A stretch of 64,000 nt of DNA from contig JAMKCH010002864.1 in NCBI GenBank assembly GCA_023653785.1, positions 1-64,000 of the forward strand. Reading direction: 5' to 3'. Below are positions 11,426 through 24,345 of this stretch, in pieces. The stretch comes from Ophioderma brevispina. Taxonomy: Eukaryota; Echinodermata; Ophiuroidea; Amphilepidida; Ophiodermatidae. A program made the position numbers and the translations under genes. The notes under the pieces were generated by a model. That model had not been told where the DNA came from. It searched no databases and worked only from the letters and a program-made list of their open reading frames with translations. Position 1 is the stretch's first letter, and each line of letters begins with the position of its first letter.

Positions 11426-14140
11426 CAAAGCCGATCGGAAACATCACCTTTAATAAAAAATATACAAGTATAAAAGAGGTTCTAATAAAGATAAGGGGAA
11501 TTTCAAAGAGAGTATATAACTGTGGATAATACTAGTGGAAAAATATATTTAAAATAGCACAGGAAGGATGTATATACTGTGGTACCGTTTTAGGTTGGTC
11601 TATTTAACTGAAAAAATAAGTATATTTCACCAAACGGTCCCATAGGGGCAGTGTATAATTACTGAAAATTGGTCCCGTTAGGGTTCACTTTCAGAACCCC
11701 TCAAACGAGCATCGGTTGCCCAACGAAAATCCAAGGCGCCCCCCAGGTAAAACGTTCAAATTTAGTCAAACTTTCATCCTTTATTTCTACCTGGGCAGTC
11801 TTGGGCACTAAGTAACGCATACGATGTACAAACACAGCGTATTTAACGAAAAAAGCGACAAATACACACCGAAGACCACCGCGAAACATGTGTAATATGC
11901 AATATACTTTACACTTTACATCGAACCGGCACCCTCCGTATCACTCGTCACTATTGATGAAAATTGTTTGTATACTCGGTTAGTTTTGTCAATAGAAAAC
12001 CAAAAAAAGGTGGTTGCATTCCTTTTGGTTTGCCTTCTTTTATATTTGGTCTTTGCAATGAAGCAATAAGCTTTCTAGTGTGTCAAAACTAAACGCGTTA
12101 AACAAATAAGCTTTAATTTGGTCCAAACATAATGCGTTGTACAAACGCATTTTCTAATGAGTCAAATAAACTCAAGCATGACAATAAACAATTCACGCGT
12201 TAGCAAAAAAAAAAAAAAAAAATGTTGTCCGTTTTGGAGAAAGGGAATCTACGGCGAGGGGATAAGAAGCGGAAGAACTGCAGAGTGGTTGTGTTACCCG
12301 AAAGTAATCGCTTGCACTTTTAAAAGGAGGGGAGAGAGAAAGGTATCAAAATTACATTTTGGTCTGCTACCGTAAGTTTATAATATAAACTAGTGTTTAT
12401 TAAAAGTGCATAGGGTATGGTAACGACAAACTAGGGGGGGTTGAGAGAAGCGGAGTGGATGGAAAAAAGAGAAGAACACCGAATGAGGAGCCAAAAAGCT
12501 GAGACAGGATCGATGAAGATGATGATGAGGAGCCATTTTGGTTCAATGCATCCCCATACGCCCTGGGAAGGCAGAAAGTAGACTGGTCCATGGAACTGAT
12601 ATAGCATGTGGAGAAATGGAGCGGTAATGGGAATGAGATTAAGGGGAGAAGCGGGGAATAGATGGTATTATTAGCAGGGGACGTAGTGAAAGAGGTGCGC
12701 TTCCGCGATAATAAAATGTGAATTTTTGCACACAAGAGGCATGGATATCCATAAAATCGATGGAAGGCACTTGCCAAAAACACCCCCTTAGGCCCAGCTT
12801 GGGTGGCAAGGTGCTACAGGGTCAAAAATTAAAGTTCCGAATGTGTTAAAAAAGCCACACCATGGTGTTGTCTGGTTACAAAGGATTCCAAAAAAGTATA
12901 GGTTATACACTTTATCTATGGCTTATAGTTCCGGATTTATGGGTAAAAACTGTAAAAAATGGTCTTTTTTTTCTGAAAAGTCAATTTGGCTGGGTACTGG
13001 ATCAAAAGTTAGTTAAAAGTTGCTTTGATTCAGTTATAGGGGGTGCAAATTGTTCCCTAGTCTTAAAGGATTGAAATAAGGATTAGTTTTTCCTGATTTT
13101 CTGTTATGTTAGTTTTCATGTTATCAACAAATAGGTCACAGGTCAATAGAATCCAAAACGGCACTAGCTGTTGACTTATTCGCCATTTTGTAATAACCAG
13201 GACACGTAAGATAGTCAAAACTCTTCCTCTATTTCATTGTATGAGCTAAACCAACACATTTACTAAAAATGAGCGACATTTATTTTGACCCTGTACAAAC
13301 CAAAATTGACTTTTTTTTTACCATATTTGCAGTTTTACCCCATAATTCGAAACCTAAGTCACAGGTAGTACAACAATATACCTTTGGAAGCATTGTAACC
13401 AGACAGACATCATGGTGTGCTTTCAAAAACAATCGGAACATTTGAACAGTACACCTGTGTAACCTTGAAATCAGCTGGTGAGCCATGAATTAGTGGTGTG
13501 AAGTGTTCCATCAATTTTGATATCAGTATAAAGTACTGTACAAAAGTCACAATTTTATCCAGATTGCAACACTCACATAATATCTGTGCAATACAGTCCC
13601 CACTATAATGTACTACATGGGTCATTGGTCACATTCAGCTCCCCGCGGTGCTTTAGAGGATCTTGTTTGTGGTTGAAGCTTAGAAACAATAAGAAACAGG
13701 TTCCTATTATATTAAAATTAAAAAAAACAACTGTGAGAGTCCCAGCACCGGTCCGGTCTATGTGTTATCCCATTGTTCTGATGCCAATGCCAACATTCGT
13801 TTTGCCCGTACCCAATAACCTCGTCTACAAGGGCACGGTTTATCCCATATCTGTTAACGTGCACCGCAAGAGTAGACACTCAATAATGGGGGGATCCAGC
13901 AGGCTTCTTGGTTCTATCAGTTTGGCACAGACTGACAGAATGGTTGTTTTGCTCATGTCGGACATAATGATTTGATAAATTGATAAAGTGCAGTGCCAAA
14001 GTGCGTAAGAGATAGTGACGCGTGTGCGGTAAATAGACTGCAGCTGTTACACTGCTGTATTTTTGTAGCCAGAAAATTACTTTTCATTGTCATTTCAAAT
14101 ACCAAGGTACCAATGCGTAGCGATCTGATACTTTATCTCA
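11426..14140. other. unassigned region
   Basis: No conserved exon was recognised. It holds a purine-rich tract (12420-12560, read as poly-serine on the - strand) and an A-run at 12205-12221. A 129-codon open frame at 13586-13975 on the + strand has a stretch rich in proline, valine and methionine, but no start context, splice sites or family I recognise. Confidence 0.4.
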
Positions 14141-14160
14141 AAACAGTCTTGGATGCTTTG

Positions 14161-14771
14161 ATGTCGCATACAAAATTCACGGTAGGGTTAGATGTAGGTA
14201 CCACGTCTGTCAAAGCAGTCCTCTTAAATCCGCAGAACGCGAATGTGTTCAAAAACAGTCTGAGACACCAGGGCAAATTGTTTGCAGCGATATTGGACCT
14301 TGTTAGCGAGCAGGATGTTGGTACTATTCTATAGTAGTGCAAACATGTGTTAAGAAAAATGATCAGAAAAATCACAATATGTTCACTGATTGGATATCGG
14401 GACAAAATGCATGGTTATTATTATGGAACGAAAAAACTTTTCCCGATAATAGATAGTCGGCGAGATAGAGCTTACTTCTGGGAGTAAGACCGCAGATTGT
14501 CTACCTGGCAGATTCGCGATGCACCAATGAGTTTCTGGCTTCTCTTCCAGTGCCAACAACGCATCTACGTCTAGCATACAGGACATGGCGTGCGCTTCAT
14601 TGTTTGGCTTCCCAAAGACATCGTCTCAGAATTTGGGAGAGTTTTGACAGGGTGGTACAGTGAGGATTTTCTGGTTCAGCTTAGTGATTGAACAAGTTGT
14701 AAATAGTCGGTGACATAATGCAGACAAGCTGGGGGGTACTTTGATACAACATTAATGAATGGAACACTGAA
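14161..14771 (+). CDS. SHPK: sedoheptulokinase paralog A, first exon (frameshifted)
   Basis: Sedoheptulokinase phosphorylates sedoheptulose with ATP to sedoheptulose 7-phosphate in the cytosol, feeding the pentose phosphate pathway. From the ATG at 14161, 57 codons are open and include VGLDVGTTSVKAVLLN, the N-terminal phosphate-binding motif of FGGY kinases. TAG TAG follows at 14332. Further frames continue the same protein: CTNE-like after the TWQDSRC region (about 14510-14530), CASLFGF (about 14595) and GGYFDTT (about 14740). The homology stops at CACTGAA followed by GTACGT, a good splice donor, at 14772. Compared with paralog B the differences in the motif are largely synonymous, so both copies were once under selection. 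No later exon of this copy was found before 24346, so it may be a fragment. The frameshifts may be sequencing errors or decay. Confidence 0.8.
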
Positions 14772-14922
14772 GTACGTGATTAAGGTCAATTAAAGCACTG
14801 GCCCTGTAAATAGTCCTGAATTCCCCCGCATGTCTTTCTTTTTCCATTCCTCTCTCTCCCCCCTCTCTCCTCCTGCAAAGCGTTAGTTATCCTGTTGGAT
14901 TTCTAGACTGACAGTATCAACC

Positions 14923-15090
14923 TTAAAGGTGCTTGTTCCGAGTTTATGCCGATTGTGTTCTCTACTTGATATGAGAGCGCGGCCCTTGCACATACGCCCA
15001 TAAGTGCCGTGGAAACAACTGGCGGTTTTTGAGGTAGAAGCAATAATCACATTGGCCAAAATAGTCCGGGTTAGCATTGAGGAGGTGCCA
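14923..15090 (+). mobile_element. partial element of the TTAAAGGTG family (family 5)
   Basis: Begins TTAAAGGTGCTTGTTCCGA and continues GTGTTCTCTACTTGATATGAGAG, GCACATACGCCC and GCGGTTTTTG, as in 58556-58839 reversed. The rest of the element is lost. It lies just behind the splice donor of SHPK paralog A. Confidence 0.7.
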
Positions 15091-17510
15091 CCCTGGAGAA
15101 GGCGAATTCTCATGTGGTTTGTTCTAGACCTTCCTTCAGTCAGTTGTTTTCATGGGATCTCCAGGAGGGCGTTTACTCATACGCTAACTTATCCGGCTCC
15201 TACAAGAGACATTTTTGATCAGAATTACGCTTCAAAGATGTTGTAGCTTCTTGACGTCTAATGTGTTAATCCACTTCTATCTGACCAGAAATGTAGTCCA
15301 GTTGGACAGTTTCCTCCATTTTGGGGCGACGGTGTGTCCACACTCCACAGTCTACTTGCTTGATTTTGGAATCTTGTGTTAGTGGCAACAAGGTTAATTT
15401 GTTCCATGAAGTCTTCATGTAACAGTTCAATTTCTGTTTGGACTCGTTGTTGAGTGAAAGCGCGTCTTCAGGCCAAAGCTTAGCATTGTAACTTCAGAGA
15501 TGCACAGAAATTATGGGCTGGAACTGTACTGTGGCAGTGACTTCGTGGTAAAGTGAGAGCCCATTTCATCTGGATGGTCGCGTTGCGAGTGCTGTAGCAG
15601 CAAATGTTGTTTCAGGATTATCCGTCAGTGTAAGCTGTACATGGCGTAAAACCCGAAGGATGGGGGGGGGGGGGGTATATTACCCAAAATATTTTGATGA
15701 GGTGGGCTTGTCTGCGGCTCCGATGTTGTGCAACTTCGTCCTGAACGGCGTCTTCCAGACTTGTTCCTGTTCTCACTGTTCCAACTTCTCGATACGTTGA
15801 GCTCTTTAGATAGTTTCTCCTAATTGTCTTATAACATGGCGGTGCCGTGTTTGGGTATTGCCTTTGAACTGGACACTGAGTGGCAAGAAGGCTGCACGTT
15901 TGCTGATATTTCAAAACTGGAAAGACCTTCGACAGCATTTAATGTGTTCTGCCAACCATGCTGATTCAATAAAATCAATATGACATTTCAACTACATACG
16001 CTGACAATCTTCCACCCATAGAAAAGAAAGACAAGAGAGACTGAATAACAGTCAATTCACAGCATTTCTATTTTAATTCAAAGTCCTGAACTTACTTAGC
16101 TGAAGCGCCTGTTCACATTTATCATTCTTTATTCATCCACAAATCTGCTAAGCTCTTACATAACATTCTTGATGACAAGTCCCAAATATCTCAATACCCA
16201 TTTAATTACGATTTCATGACCATTCCCTAGACATCACCGAGCCATCCCTTAAGCTAGGTAATGCGGTGTACCAAGCCATTGTCAAAACATACTCATCTAA
16301 CACTCTTCTTACCAAGCCATGAATTTTAATCTATCTAAATTCTATCTTAATTTAATCAACATTCTGCACCAAAAAAAGCTAAATAACTCTTTAATGTAAC
16401 AAATCCACATAACCCCATTAGGTAGATGAACTAATCATGGTCCAATCTTCCATGTATAGCAAAGATATCACCAAACATAGCTAATTACATTTTGAGTTAA
16501 TCGGTCTACCGTTTGGGTAGTAGAAACAGAAATAAAATATTTGTGTATGAGCTAGTGTGAATGACTACATTTATGTTCTTTGTGTTCATCAAAAATTTTA
16601 AAATAGAAAACAACAATATTATTAAAAAAAAGGAGGGGGGGGGCGGTGTCTTTCTGTCTGTGTGTCTGTCTGACCGCGTCTATTTTCTCAGAGACGGGGA
16701 TCCACACATTCATCAACGTTGGTGGTTGGGGTGCCCCTTGACCGTCCAAGACCGAGTTTGTATTGGGTTAGTGGATTAAAGGTCATCAGGATTCATTCAA
16801 GGTCAATGGGTTTTCAAAGGGGTAACGTTGGTGTAGGGACATGAAACGTGGCGTGGGTCGCATTGTTGATGCCGAAAATTTTAAGGTCACTCCAAAGGTC
16901 ATCAGGGGTCATTGACGGTCAAAGGAACAGCGAAACCTGAAACCGCGAAACCCAGGTAAATAATCGCTCTAGTACAGTTATAAATTAATGTGTGTACTGA
17001 AGTTGCAGCATAGAGCAGTGTGTATGAGCTAATGTAGTTGCCGCACATTTTGGGTTTTTTTTTGTTTCATAACATAAAATAATAAATATAATAAAAATCA
17101 TGTTAACTCTAAGTGTAATGAGAAAAAATTAGAATATAACTTTCTTCCAGGACCAAAATCCAGATTTTGGATGGATAAGTGGGAGACAAGGTGTCTCCAT
17201 TGGGTCATCTATAGCTTTAATCTCCCATTCCAATAGACCCATTCCAAACCAGAAACCTAACATATCCCCCCTTTTAATCGCAGTAGACAATCCATAGTCC
17301 CAACCTAATTATACTTCTTTAAAATGCACCATTTCACACAATAAAAAAACATATAACCTCGTTGATAACCCTTCCATACCAAAAATCAAAGAAACCCTTT
17401 CATTTACACCTGTTTACGGATTTTAGAGTGCTGTATAAAACTTATTATTATTATTAAGTATATCTAAAACATACCATACCATTATCTCAAGAAATAAAAA
17501 AGAATTCCAT
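15090..17510. other. unassigned region
   Basis: No recognised gene. A G-run sits at 15662-15673 and a GGAGGGGGGGG tract at 16632-16644. The interval 16780-16925 has several AAGGTCA/AAAGGTCATCA motifs of the AGGTCA-rich kind. Open frames here are short and lack splice context. Confidence 0.45.
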
Positions 17511-17515
17511 GGCCC

Positions 17516-17879
17516 TTAAAGGCATGAGGAGATTTTCCAGAAAGAAGTCGCCCCCAATTTTTGTCGAATCCTGGGTTTTTGCATATTTGAATCTTACCAA
17601 TGTATAAGCTCACACCTGAAGTGAATTAGCCAAAACGCGTCTTATTGAAAAAGATGATGATTTAGTACTTTCTGTCGTGCACGACACGAAATTCCAAGCT
17701 GGTTTTTCTATGGGGACGATTGCGATAGCATGGGGCAAGTTCAAAACAAGGTTTGCGATATTCTTTTGTACTTGTTTTTTCATACACCTTCGAACGTTCT
17801 CGTAAGGTGGTCTACGACCGATCCCAGTGAAAATGGAGAGAAATTTGGTATCCTCAAAAAATCTCTCCTGTCACTTTAA
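17516..17879 (+). mobile_element. TTAAAGTGACA-family short inverted-repeat element (family 1)
   Basis: Left end TTAAAGGCATGAGGAGATTT; right end AAATCTCTCCTGTCACTTTAA, whose reverse complement matches the left end. The inner landmarks, shared by the copies, are GAAAGAAGTCGCCCCCAATTTTT, a palindromic TTTCTGTCGTGCACGACA and CCTTCGAACGTTCTCG. There is no coding capacity. Other copies: 30708, 32648, 46310, 46545 (inverted) and 59548. Confidence 0.85.
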
Positions 17880-18248
17880 ATTGTACCATATCTGGCATTC
17901 TGATCACATACCAAAACGCAAGTATACCATTCCATTATCCCATTATCCCATCTCCTATCGCACACATCACACTGCCTTATTTAACAAAACCTACAGAATA
18001 TGATAACATTGCAATCACCCGGCTATTCGGCCACTGCCTTGTGGTGCCTTTAAATTTAGATACAGAAACCTGTTTCAACCCCCCCCCCCATAGAAATAAT
18101 ACAATGTTAATGGCTGTTTGAATCAAGTCTTCAATTCTTTTGATTCCCTCTGTTTATATACGTACTTTTTGTTACTTGAATACATGGCTACTCCATGAGA
18201 TGTGCTACTTCTGGTGGAACAGGACAGGACAGTACAAACCCACCAAGA

Positions 18249-19458
18249 TAGGGTAAAATGGGTAAAGTGGGACACGGGGTTGTGGGACCAACTCATAATT
18301 CCCGCATCAAGAACAAATTTGGCAACAATGACATGTGTGTCCAACAAAATCTACGTAAACATGTTCTGCTTTATACAATTCAACTCAAAAATGGATTTAT
18401 TCCATCTTGCAAGTGCTTACAAGGTCAAAGGTCAACACTGGCCGCAATTTAGTGCCAAAATTTGCGAATTATTCTTAATTAAGGGTGTTAATTGCTAAAA
18501 ATGCAATATTTTTACTGAAAAGTAGAGAAAAGTTTAAGTCTATACATTTAATCTATGATAAAATTAATGTTTTTATCAAGCAAGTTGCAAAAAATCATAA
18601 CAAAATTCTGCCAATTAATATGCAAATGTCATTATAATACACAAATTATATGATAAAAATACATATTTTCTGAAAATATGAATTTTAAGACCAAAAATGA
18701 TAAAATAGGCAATTTCTGTACATTAAATGATATAGAAATGTGAAGTTTTCGGCATGTTATTCGAAGTAAAATTATGAGCGCAAAAATATAATATCATTAT
18801 TTTGTTATTGTTATGTCATATAAAGTATTCTGAAAACACTTTTACAGCAGTCTTTTCGTGATATCCTTACTTCCTAATTGCATAAATTACCCAAAGTATG
18901 TGTCCCACTTACCCCAATGTGGGAATATAAATGGGGTAACTGGGACAGTTCTAATTAGCACGTTTTCTAATTAATATGAATGTGGTACATATACACAAAG
19001 TAGTTAAACAAATTCCTCATGACCCACATTGATATTAAAAGTAAATGTTTTTCAGAAAAACCTACCATGTCTTTGTTTCGAAACAATTTTAGTCCTTTCG
19101 CCCTTAAATGGTGCATGTCGTGATTCCAGCCCTCAGTTTTAGTCATGGTTCGCTAGATAGCCTGAGAAAAGCTATTCACAAAATTGAGTTGATTCCATCT
19201 TGCGGTTTTGTGTTATGAGCAATTCTTGTTTCCTACGGTACCATAGGCCACTGTGCTGTAAAATACAAAATCGCGAATTTCTTAACAAATACGACCCGAC
19301 TTTTCACGTTACGTAATTATTGTATACACATATTGAGTACTAAGGCTAACGGTTCAGATGATATAAAAATCTCAAGTTTTTTCAGGTAAGTCGGGGGGAC
19401 GAGTTTGTTGATCACGAAATGCCCCTTTAAGTGTTCCCACTTACCCCACTTTACCCTA
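18249..19458. mobile_element. 1.2-kb terminal-inverted-repeat element (GGGTAAAGTGGG ends)
   Basis: Left end TAGGGTAAAATGGGTAAAGT (then GGGACAC); the right end is GTGTTCCCACTTACCCCACT (then TTACCCTA), its reverse complement. TA flanks both sides and may be the target duplication. The internal segment 18898-18950 repeats the same words in both directions (GTCCCACTTACCCCA and GGGGTAACTGGGACA), suggesting a nested or rearranged end. No transposase is visible; the interior is AT-rich. Confidence 0.85.
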
Positions 19459-19779
19459 ATAAAACATGACCTATGTGAATAAAATAAGTTCTATCAACGC
19501 AGCAGGTTCTTCTGTATTTCTGTGTACAACAATCGCAGCTAATCGCTGCATTGCCTTATATCCAAATCATAACATAGGCCTAATTGCCCCACCCAGCCGG
19601 GCACCCAGCCCATCTTCTCGTCTTATGTGTACTATGGGCGCTGACTGAGCTGCTGCCACTCTCTTTTCTTCTCCTGAACACTTGTGTGTTTCAGTGGTTT
19701 ACAGGCCACTAATTGCCTTCAATATTTTACTGTCATCTAACTTAGATGTATGGACAACTTTGATCATGTTTCTGCTCTG

Positions 19780-22700
19780 GTTTGAAGTTTCATCATAGTG
19801 AATTTCATGATGTTTTTTCTACCTGGTATCTGGATTTTGGCATGCCTATGTCACTGTATATATACTCCATTGCATTTGGAGTCTGGCCTGTCAATAACTC
19901 AAGAACCCATCAGGATTTTGGTATACCTTCATCATTGTATACATACACCATTGTATTTGGATTTTGAACAATCAATAACTCAAGAGTCTATTAATACTAC
20001 TCAAGAGTTATTATACACCAGTCAAGAACTCACCATGAATGGATTTGTTCCACTTGGACAGCAACCTGCAGCTCTACCAGCACCCCCTACTGTTTTGCAC
20101 TACAGTAGGAGTGACTGCTTGCACTTGCTCACAACATCTAAATGGATCCCAATAGACTTACAACACTGCTAAGGAGTTGGGTGTCCTACATCACAGAAGC
20201 AGACGTGGTGGTTCTCATAGCGACGTACGTGTAACTTCAAATGTTGCAATCGCAACATATTGACTCAGCTCTTGATCGGAATGACATCGCCCCCGGACAT
20301 CCGCCTCAACCCATAACAGTTCATATAACCCCGTGTTGGACCGAGCCTAAGTTTTCCCTCCCATCACACTCATGCTAATCTACACAATCTAACTCATAGC
20401 TCGTGAAACTTAAAATAAACTTTATTTTTGGGACGCAACCTCTAGTGAGAACGACTGATACTCTTTGGTTGAATATATCCTTATAAGGACATTGACTAAT
20501 TGTATTTGTGATTGTGGGCAAAAGTGGATGTTCCTGTGGTTGATCATTTGAATGTACACCCCCTGGCTATGATGCTTGAATTTGCCCGTGGTACGTCAAA
20601 GTACGGAGGTGGCATTGCTGTTATCTTTAAGAGTCCTCTTAAATATCTTTGACCTAAATGTAATTCGCCACTACACGTGAGCTGGCTTGCATTTCTGTTC
20701 CTCAAATATTTTCGCCTATTTGTTTTGTATAGGCCCCTCCCTCAAAAGGAATGGTTAAAGACCCATATGTTTTCTTTCAGATCAATGGACTTCCTTGATG
20801 GAAATTCACCCTGTCTATCTGGCTAACTTTTTAGTAGTGGTGCTTCACTTACACTTAGACAAACCAAATCAACCTGAAGTTGGCAAGTTTTTGGATTCTC
20901 TTAGGATGCTGGCCTTACTCAGCATGGTGTCGTCAGCCACCACATGGTGATCACATAAATTGATCTTTTTATATCTCGCCCCAATGCTTTTCTTCTTTTA
21001 GATTGCAAAGTGCTTGATTCTTTGTACACTAGAAGCCATCTAACACCATGTCATCAAATGTCCATTAATCTCAACCATGTCGCAAAATGTCGTTTTTTAC
21101 GTAATTAAAAAGATATGGACAGTACTGCCTTTAAGGCTGATTTGTGTGAGCTTTTCAATCATTTCCTTTCAATAGTGATATTAATACCCAAGTTTTTTTT
21201 ATTCAGGCTGCCAAGAATGTTCTTGATGATCATTGTCCCATGAACACTCAATTCCACATGTTTTTTAAGAGCAACCCTCAATCGGTATACTAAAGATATG
21301 TTTCTCCATTGCGAGACGTGACCGTCGCAAGAACTTGAAAGGCAAATGGCGGAAAAGTGGTAGTTATGAAGCTCGGTCCAAAATTACCTCGATCAAATCC
21401 GTCATTTATCAAAACTGATTCGCCATGAGAAATCTCAGTATGTACATACTCAGCTGATACAAAGACTGTTTTTTTCATACTTTTAATACATTGCTGAATC
21501 GTTCTGTCTAGTCTTTGCCTTCTTGTGACTCTATGAAGCTGCTAAGCAATCGCTTCATAATTACTTCAAAGAAAAGATTGTTCCCTATCAGAACAGACCA
21601 TTGGATTTTCAGGCAAACCACAATGTATGTCGCTAACAAGCTAACCATAACACCACCCCACCCCCAAATTGAGTGCTAATTTCAATCCACCTATCTGACT
21701 CAATTCTCATTCTTAGTGATTTTGACGTTGCAAATTGTGGAAAATCACCCAATAATCATGTGGGGCTACACCATTGCCAACTTGCTTTGTTAAAGAGACT
21801 TTGACATCATGCTGCCTGTGCTAGTTTCCATTGTGATACATCTTTTCTCTGGATTATTTCCTCCTTCTTTAAAAGAAGCTATCGTCACTCCCTGTCCTGA
21901 AGAAACAAGGCATGTATGTTAACAATCGTAAGAACTTTAGACCCGTGTCAAACACAGCCCTTCTGTCTAAACTTATTGCAAATCTGCTTTGTGTATTGTT
22001 AATAATCATGTTCGTAATAATAACCTTGGCCCAATGTTCAGTCCTGCCTACCGGCCAGGCCAAGCACGGAGACATCCTTGCTGAAGTCAAGAGTGACATT
22101 ATGAATTCTATTGACAATCAGCAGGCTGTCTTCTGGTTGTTGCTTGACCTCCTCGGCCCGCTTTTGACACCATTGATCTGATGTTCTTTAAAAACGGTTG
22201 ACTAGTGTTCTTTGTATTCGTGGTAATGTTCGCGAATGGTTTAATTCATACCTGAGTAACCGCACAACCATGGTAAAAGTTGCTGGGAACTTTCTGATTT
22301 GCAACGCTAACTTTGGGCACCCCACAAGGTTCTTTATCGCCCACAGTCAATTCTCCTTTTACACTCATCCCATTGCCGACATCATTAATGAGTATAAGAA
22401 TGTTAATCCCACTTCTACCTGACGACATACAACTGTACATTTCATTCAGTCGGCACGTATAAATTTGAACTGGAAGTGGCCCTCTTCCTCTAACTAAATT
22501 TATCACAGATATCAATTTTGGATGGACCACAACATGCTTCGGTTAAATGAAACTGAAACTGAGTTTTTTTGTCATATCCAGTCCTCTGATTTGAAACATT
22601 CTTTATCCAAGGTGAAGCTAACCATTGGTTCTGACATTATGTTCCATTTCACCATTAAAACCTTGGTGATTGTGTTTGATACAACGCATCTATGTCAAAT

Positions 22701-23365
22701 CAGTTCCTCATCCATGTGCAGTTCAATAAACGTCAACCTTCGCAACCTGTCACGCATCAGTATGTTTCCTCTAGATCAATCTGCTTGTCAAGACGCAGTC
22801 CGAGCCATAGTAACATCAAGGTTGATTATGCCAACTCCTCCTCTTATTGGAAGTCCATCGAAGACTTAATAAACTTCAACGTCTTCAAAACCGCGCTGCC
22901 AAGCTCATCTTTAAAGCAAAAAAATAATGACCATGCCACTCCTCTTCTTCGTGAACTTCACTGGTTACCTATACCTAGTCGCATAATTCAACTCTTAACT
23001 ATTGTTTTACAATGTTCTCTGGATCCAATAAATTCGCCATCTTAAATCACTGAACTCATTCAGCCTTACATTCCCAGCAAAAAAAGAAGTGGATTACGCT
23101 CTGCTCGGGACACCAGGCTTCTTGTTGTTCTTCACCCCTACTCAAACTGGTAGTAAAGGCTTCTATTTGGGGCTGGACCATCCTCTGGAACCAACTCCCT
23201 CACCATATCCTTCTGCTCAACACTGCAACTTTTCCGGTCTCTTTTAAAGCTCGCTTATTTGTCATTTTTGTTTAAATGATTATGTTCTCTTATCTTTTCT
23301 TTTGTCAAGCGTTGTGATACTTGGTTTTGTCTTTGTAGGCTTTTGTAGAGCGCTTTAAATAAGTA
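19780..23365 (+). mobile_element. decayed CR1/L2-type LINE, endonuclease plus reverse transcriptase
   Basis: Broken frames give the ORF2 domains in order. Pre-endonuclease: GVLHHRSRRGGSHSDV (about 20170-20225). Endonuclease: GGGIAVIFKSPLK (about 20605-20645), VLYRPLPQKE and GLTQHG..SHHMVIT.IDLFISRPN (about 20910-20985), LDCKVLDSLYTRSHL. Reverse transcriptase: RDFDIMLPVLVSIV, FFPPSLKEAIVTP, NNRKNFRPVSNTALLSKLI (about 21920-21980), AYRPG-like (about 22050), LLDL (about 22140), WFNSYLSNRTTMVKV (about 22240-22285), FSFYTHPIADII, then DDIQLYISFS, the region of the YADD active site. C-terminus: LNETETEF, LRNLSRI, DQSACQDAVRAIVTSRL and TPLLRELHWLPIPSRI (about 22930-22985). The 3' end is GAGCGCTTTAAATAAGT. 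Stops and frameshifts throughout make it inactive. The 5' limit is approximate. Confidence 0.92.
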
Positions 23366-24340
23366 ACCTGCATAGTATAGTAAAGTTCCTGCCCACCCTG
23401 CCAATCCCATCAGGCGGAATGATTGGGCGGAATAGAAAAAATAAGGGCTCCCGCCCCAAAAAATAATTTCAAAACCACACCCGCTTTCTTTTTCACTTTC
23501 TTTTGTTAACAAAAAAGAATGGATTTTCGTTTTTGGGGCTGTAATTGATCAACTTTCAACAAATTGTTGTAGATTGCTCTACGCGCGGACCGCGTAAAAT
23601 GAGCAACGATGAGAGTATTTGTTTTTGCCACGGGCTACTTTCCCAGTACGGGCTTTGATTTACCTGTATCTAGGAGTTGTTCAAGTCTTAACTTCAAATC
23701 CAATTTGAAGCTTTCAACAGTTACACTCATGGCGGACGGCGTGGTTTCTTCGCTTAATAATTGGTTTGTTTGTGGAAATACACAAAATCGGCTCCCAAAA
23801 TAGTTCTGTGGTTCGTCACATTTCAATGGCAAGTAATTTTTCCCGAAATAACCAGACAACGCGTAAGGGAAAATACACTAGTCTGCGAGTTACACCAAAA
23901 AACCAAACACGCCGCCCGATCAAACCCTGAATGGACCGGATGGGATCCAACTTCGTCTCGCTGTAATCAGACGCCTTTTCAGAAATTCCTGTTCGAAATA
24001 TGCTTCTGCATACGCGCGCGAAGTTGCTGGCGGGAATGCTGCGTAGTCTTGATGCAGATAAAAGGAATTATTCCGGAATTATAATAGCTGTGGCGCTACG
24101 CTTGCAGCATGCTCCTGTGAATGCCTTGAATAGGCTAACATTTATCCAGTTCTGACCCTGTTCTGACCGGTCTGGTTGTTCACGGTCACCGCCTTCATTG
24201 CTTCAGCGTCATGAGACAACGCGGGCGAGCTAGAATCTAGAAAAGATACATCAGAAATACCACAATACCGCACCCGTACTCACTAATTTGATATTTCGGT
24301 GCCATCCATTGTTTTTTTTTAATTTAAATTTTCTGTCTTT
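23366..24340. other. unassigned region upstream of SHPK paralog B
   Basis: No repeat or exon could be assigned. An ATGGCGGACGGC start at 23728 opens 24 codons and then stops; it could be a chance frame. The last 150 bases precede the SHPK-B start and would include its 5' UTR or promoter. No motif is distinctive. Confidence 0.4.
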
Positions 24341-24345
24341 GAATC

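Noticed and set aside
12400..12783. 127-codon - strand frame with a poly-serine run
   Set aside because: Caused by a GATGATGATGAGGAG purine-rich tract; no splice signals or domain.
13586..13975. 129-codon + strand frame with proline- and valine-rich stretch
   Set aside because: No family recognised, no acceptor or donor fits, and nothing shows selection; it may be chance. Noted only because it lies upstream of SHPK paralog A.
23728..23802. ATGGCGGACGGC start with 24 codons
   Set aside because: It stops without a splice donor at a useful place and nothing follows; too short to call.
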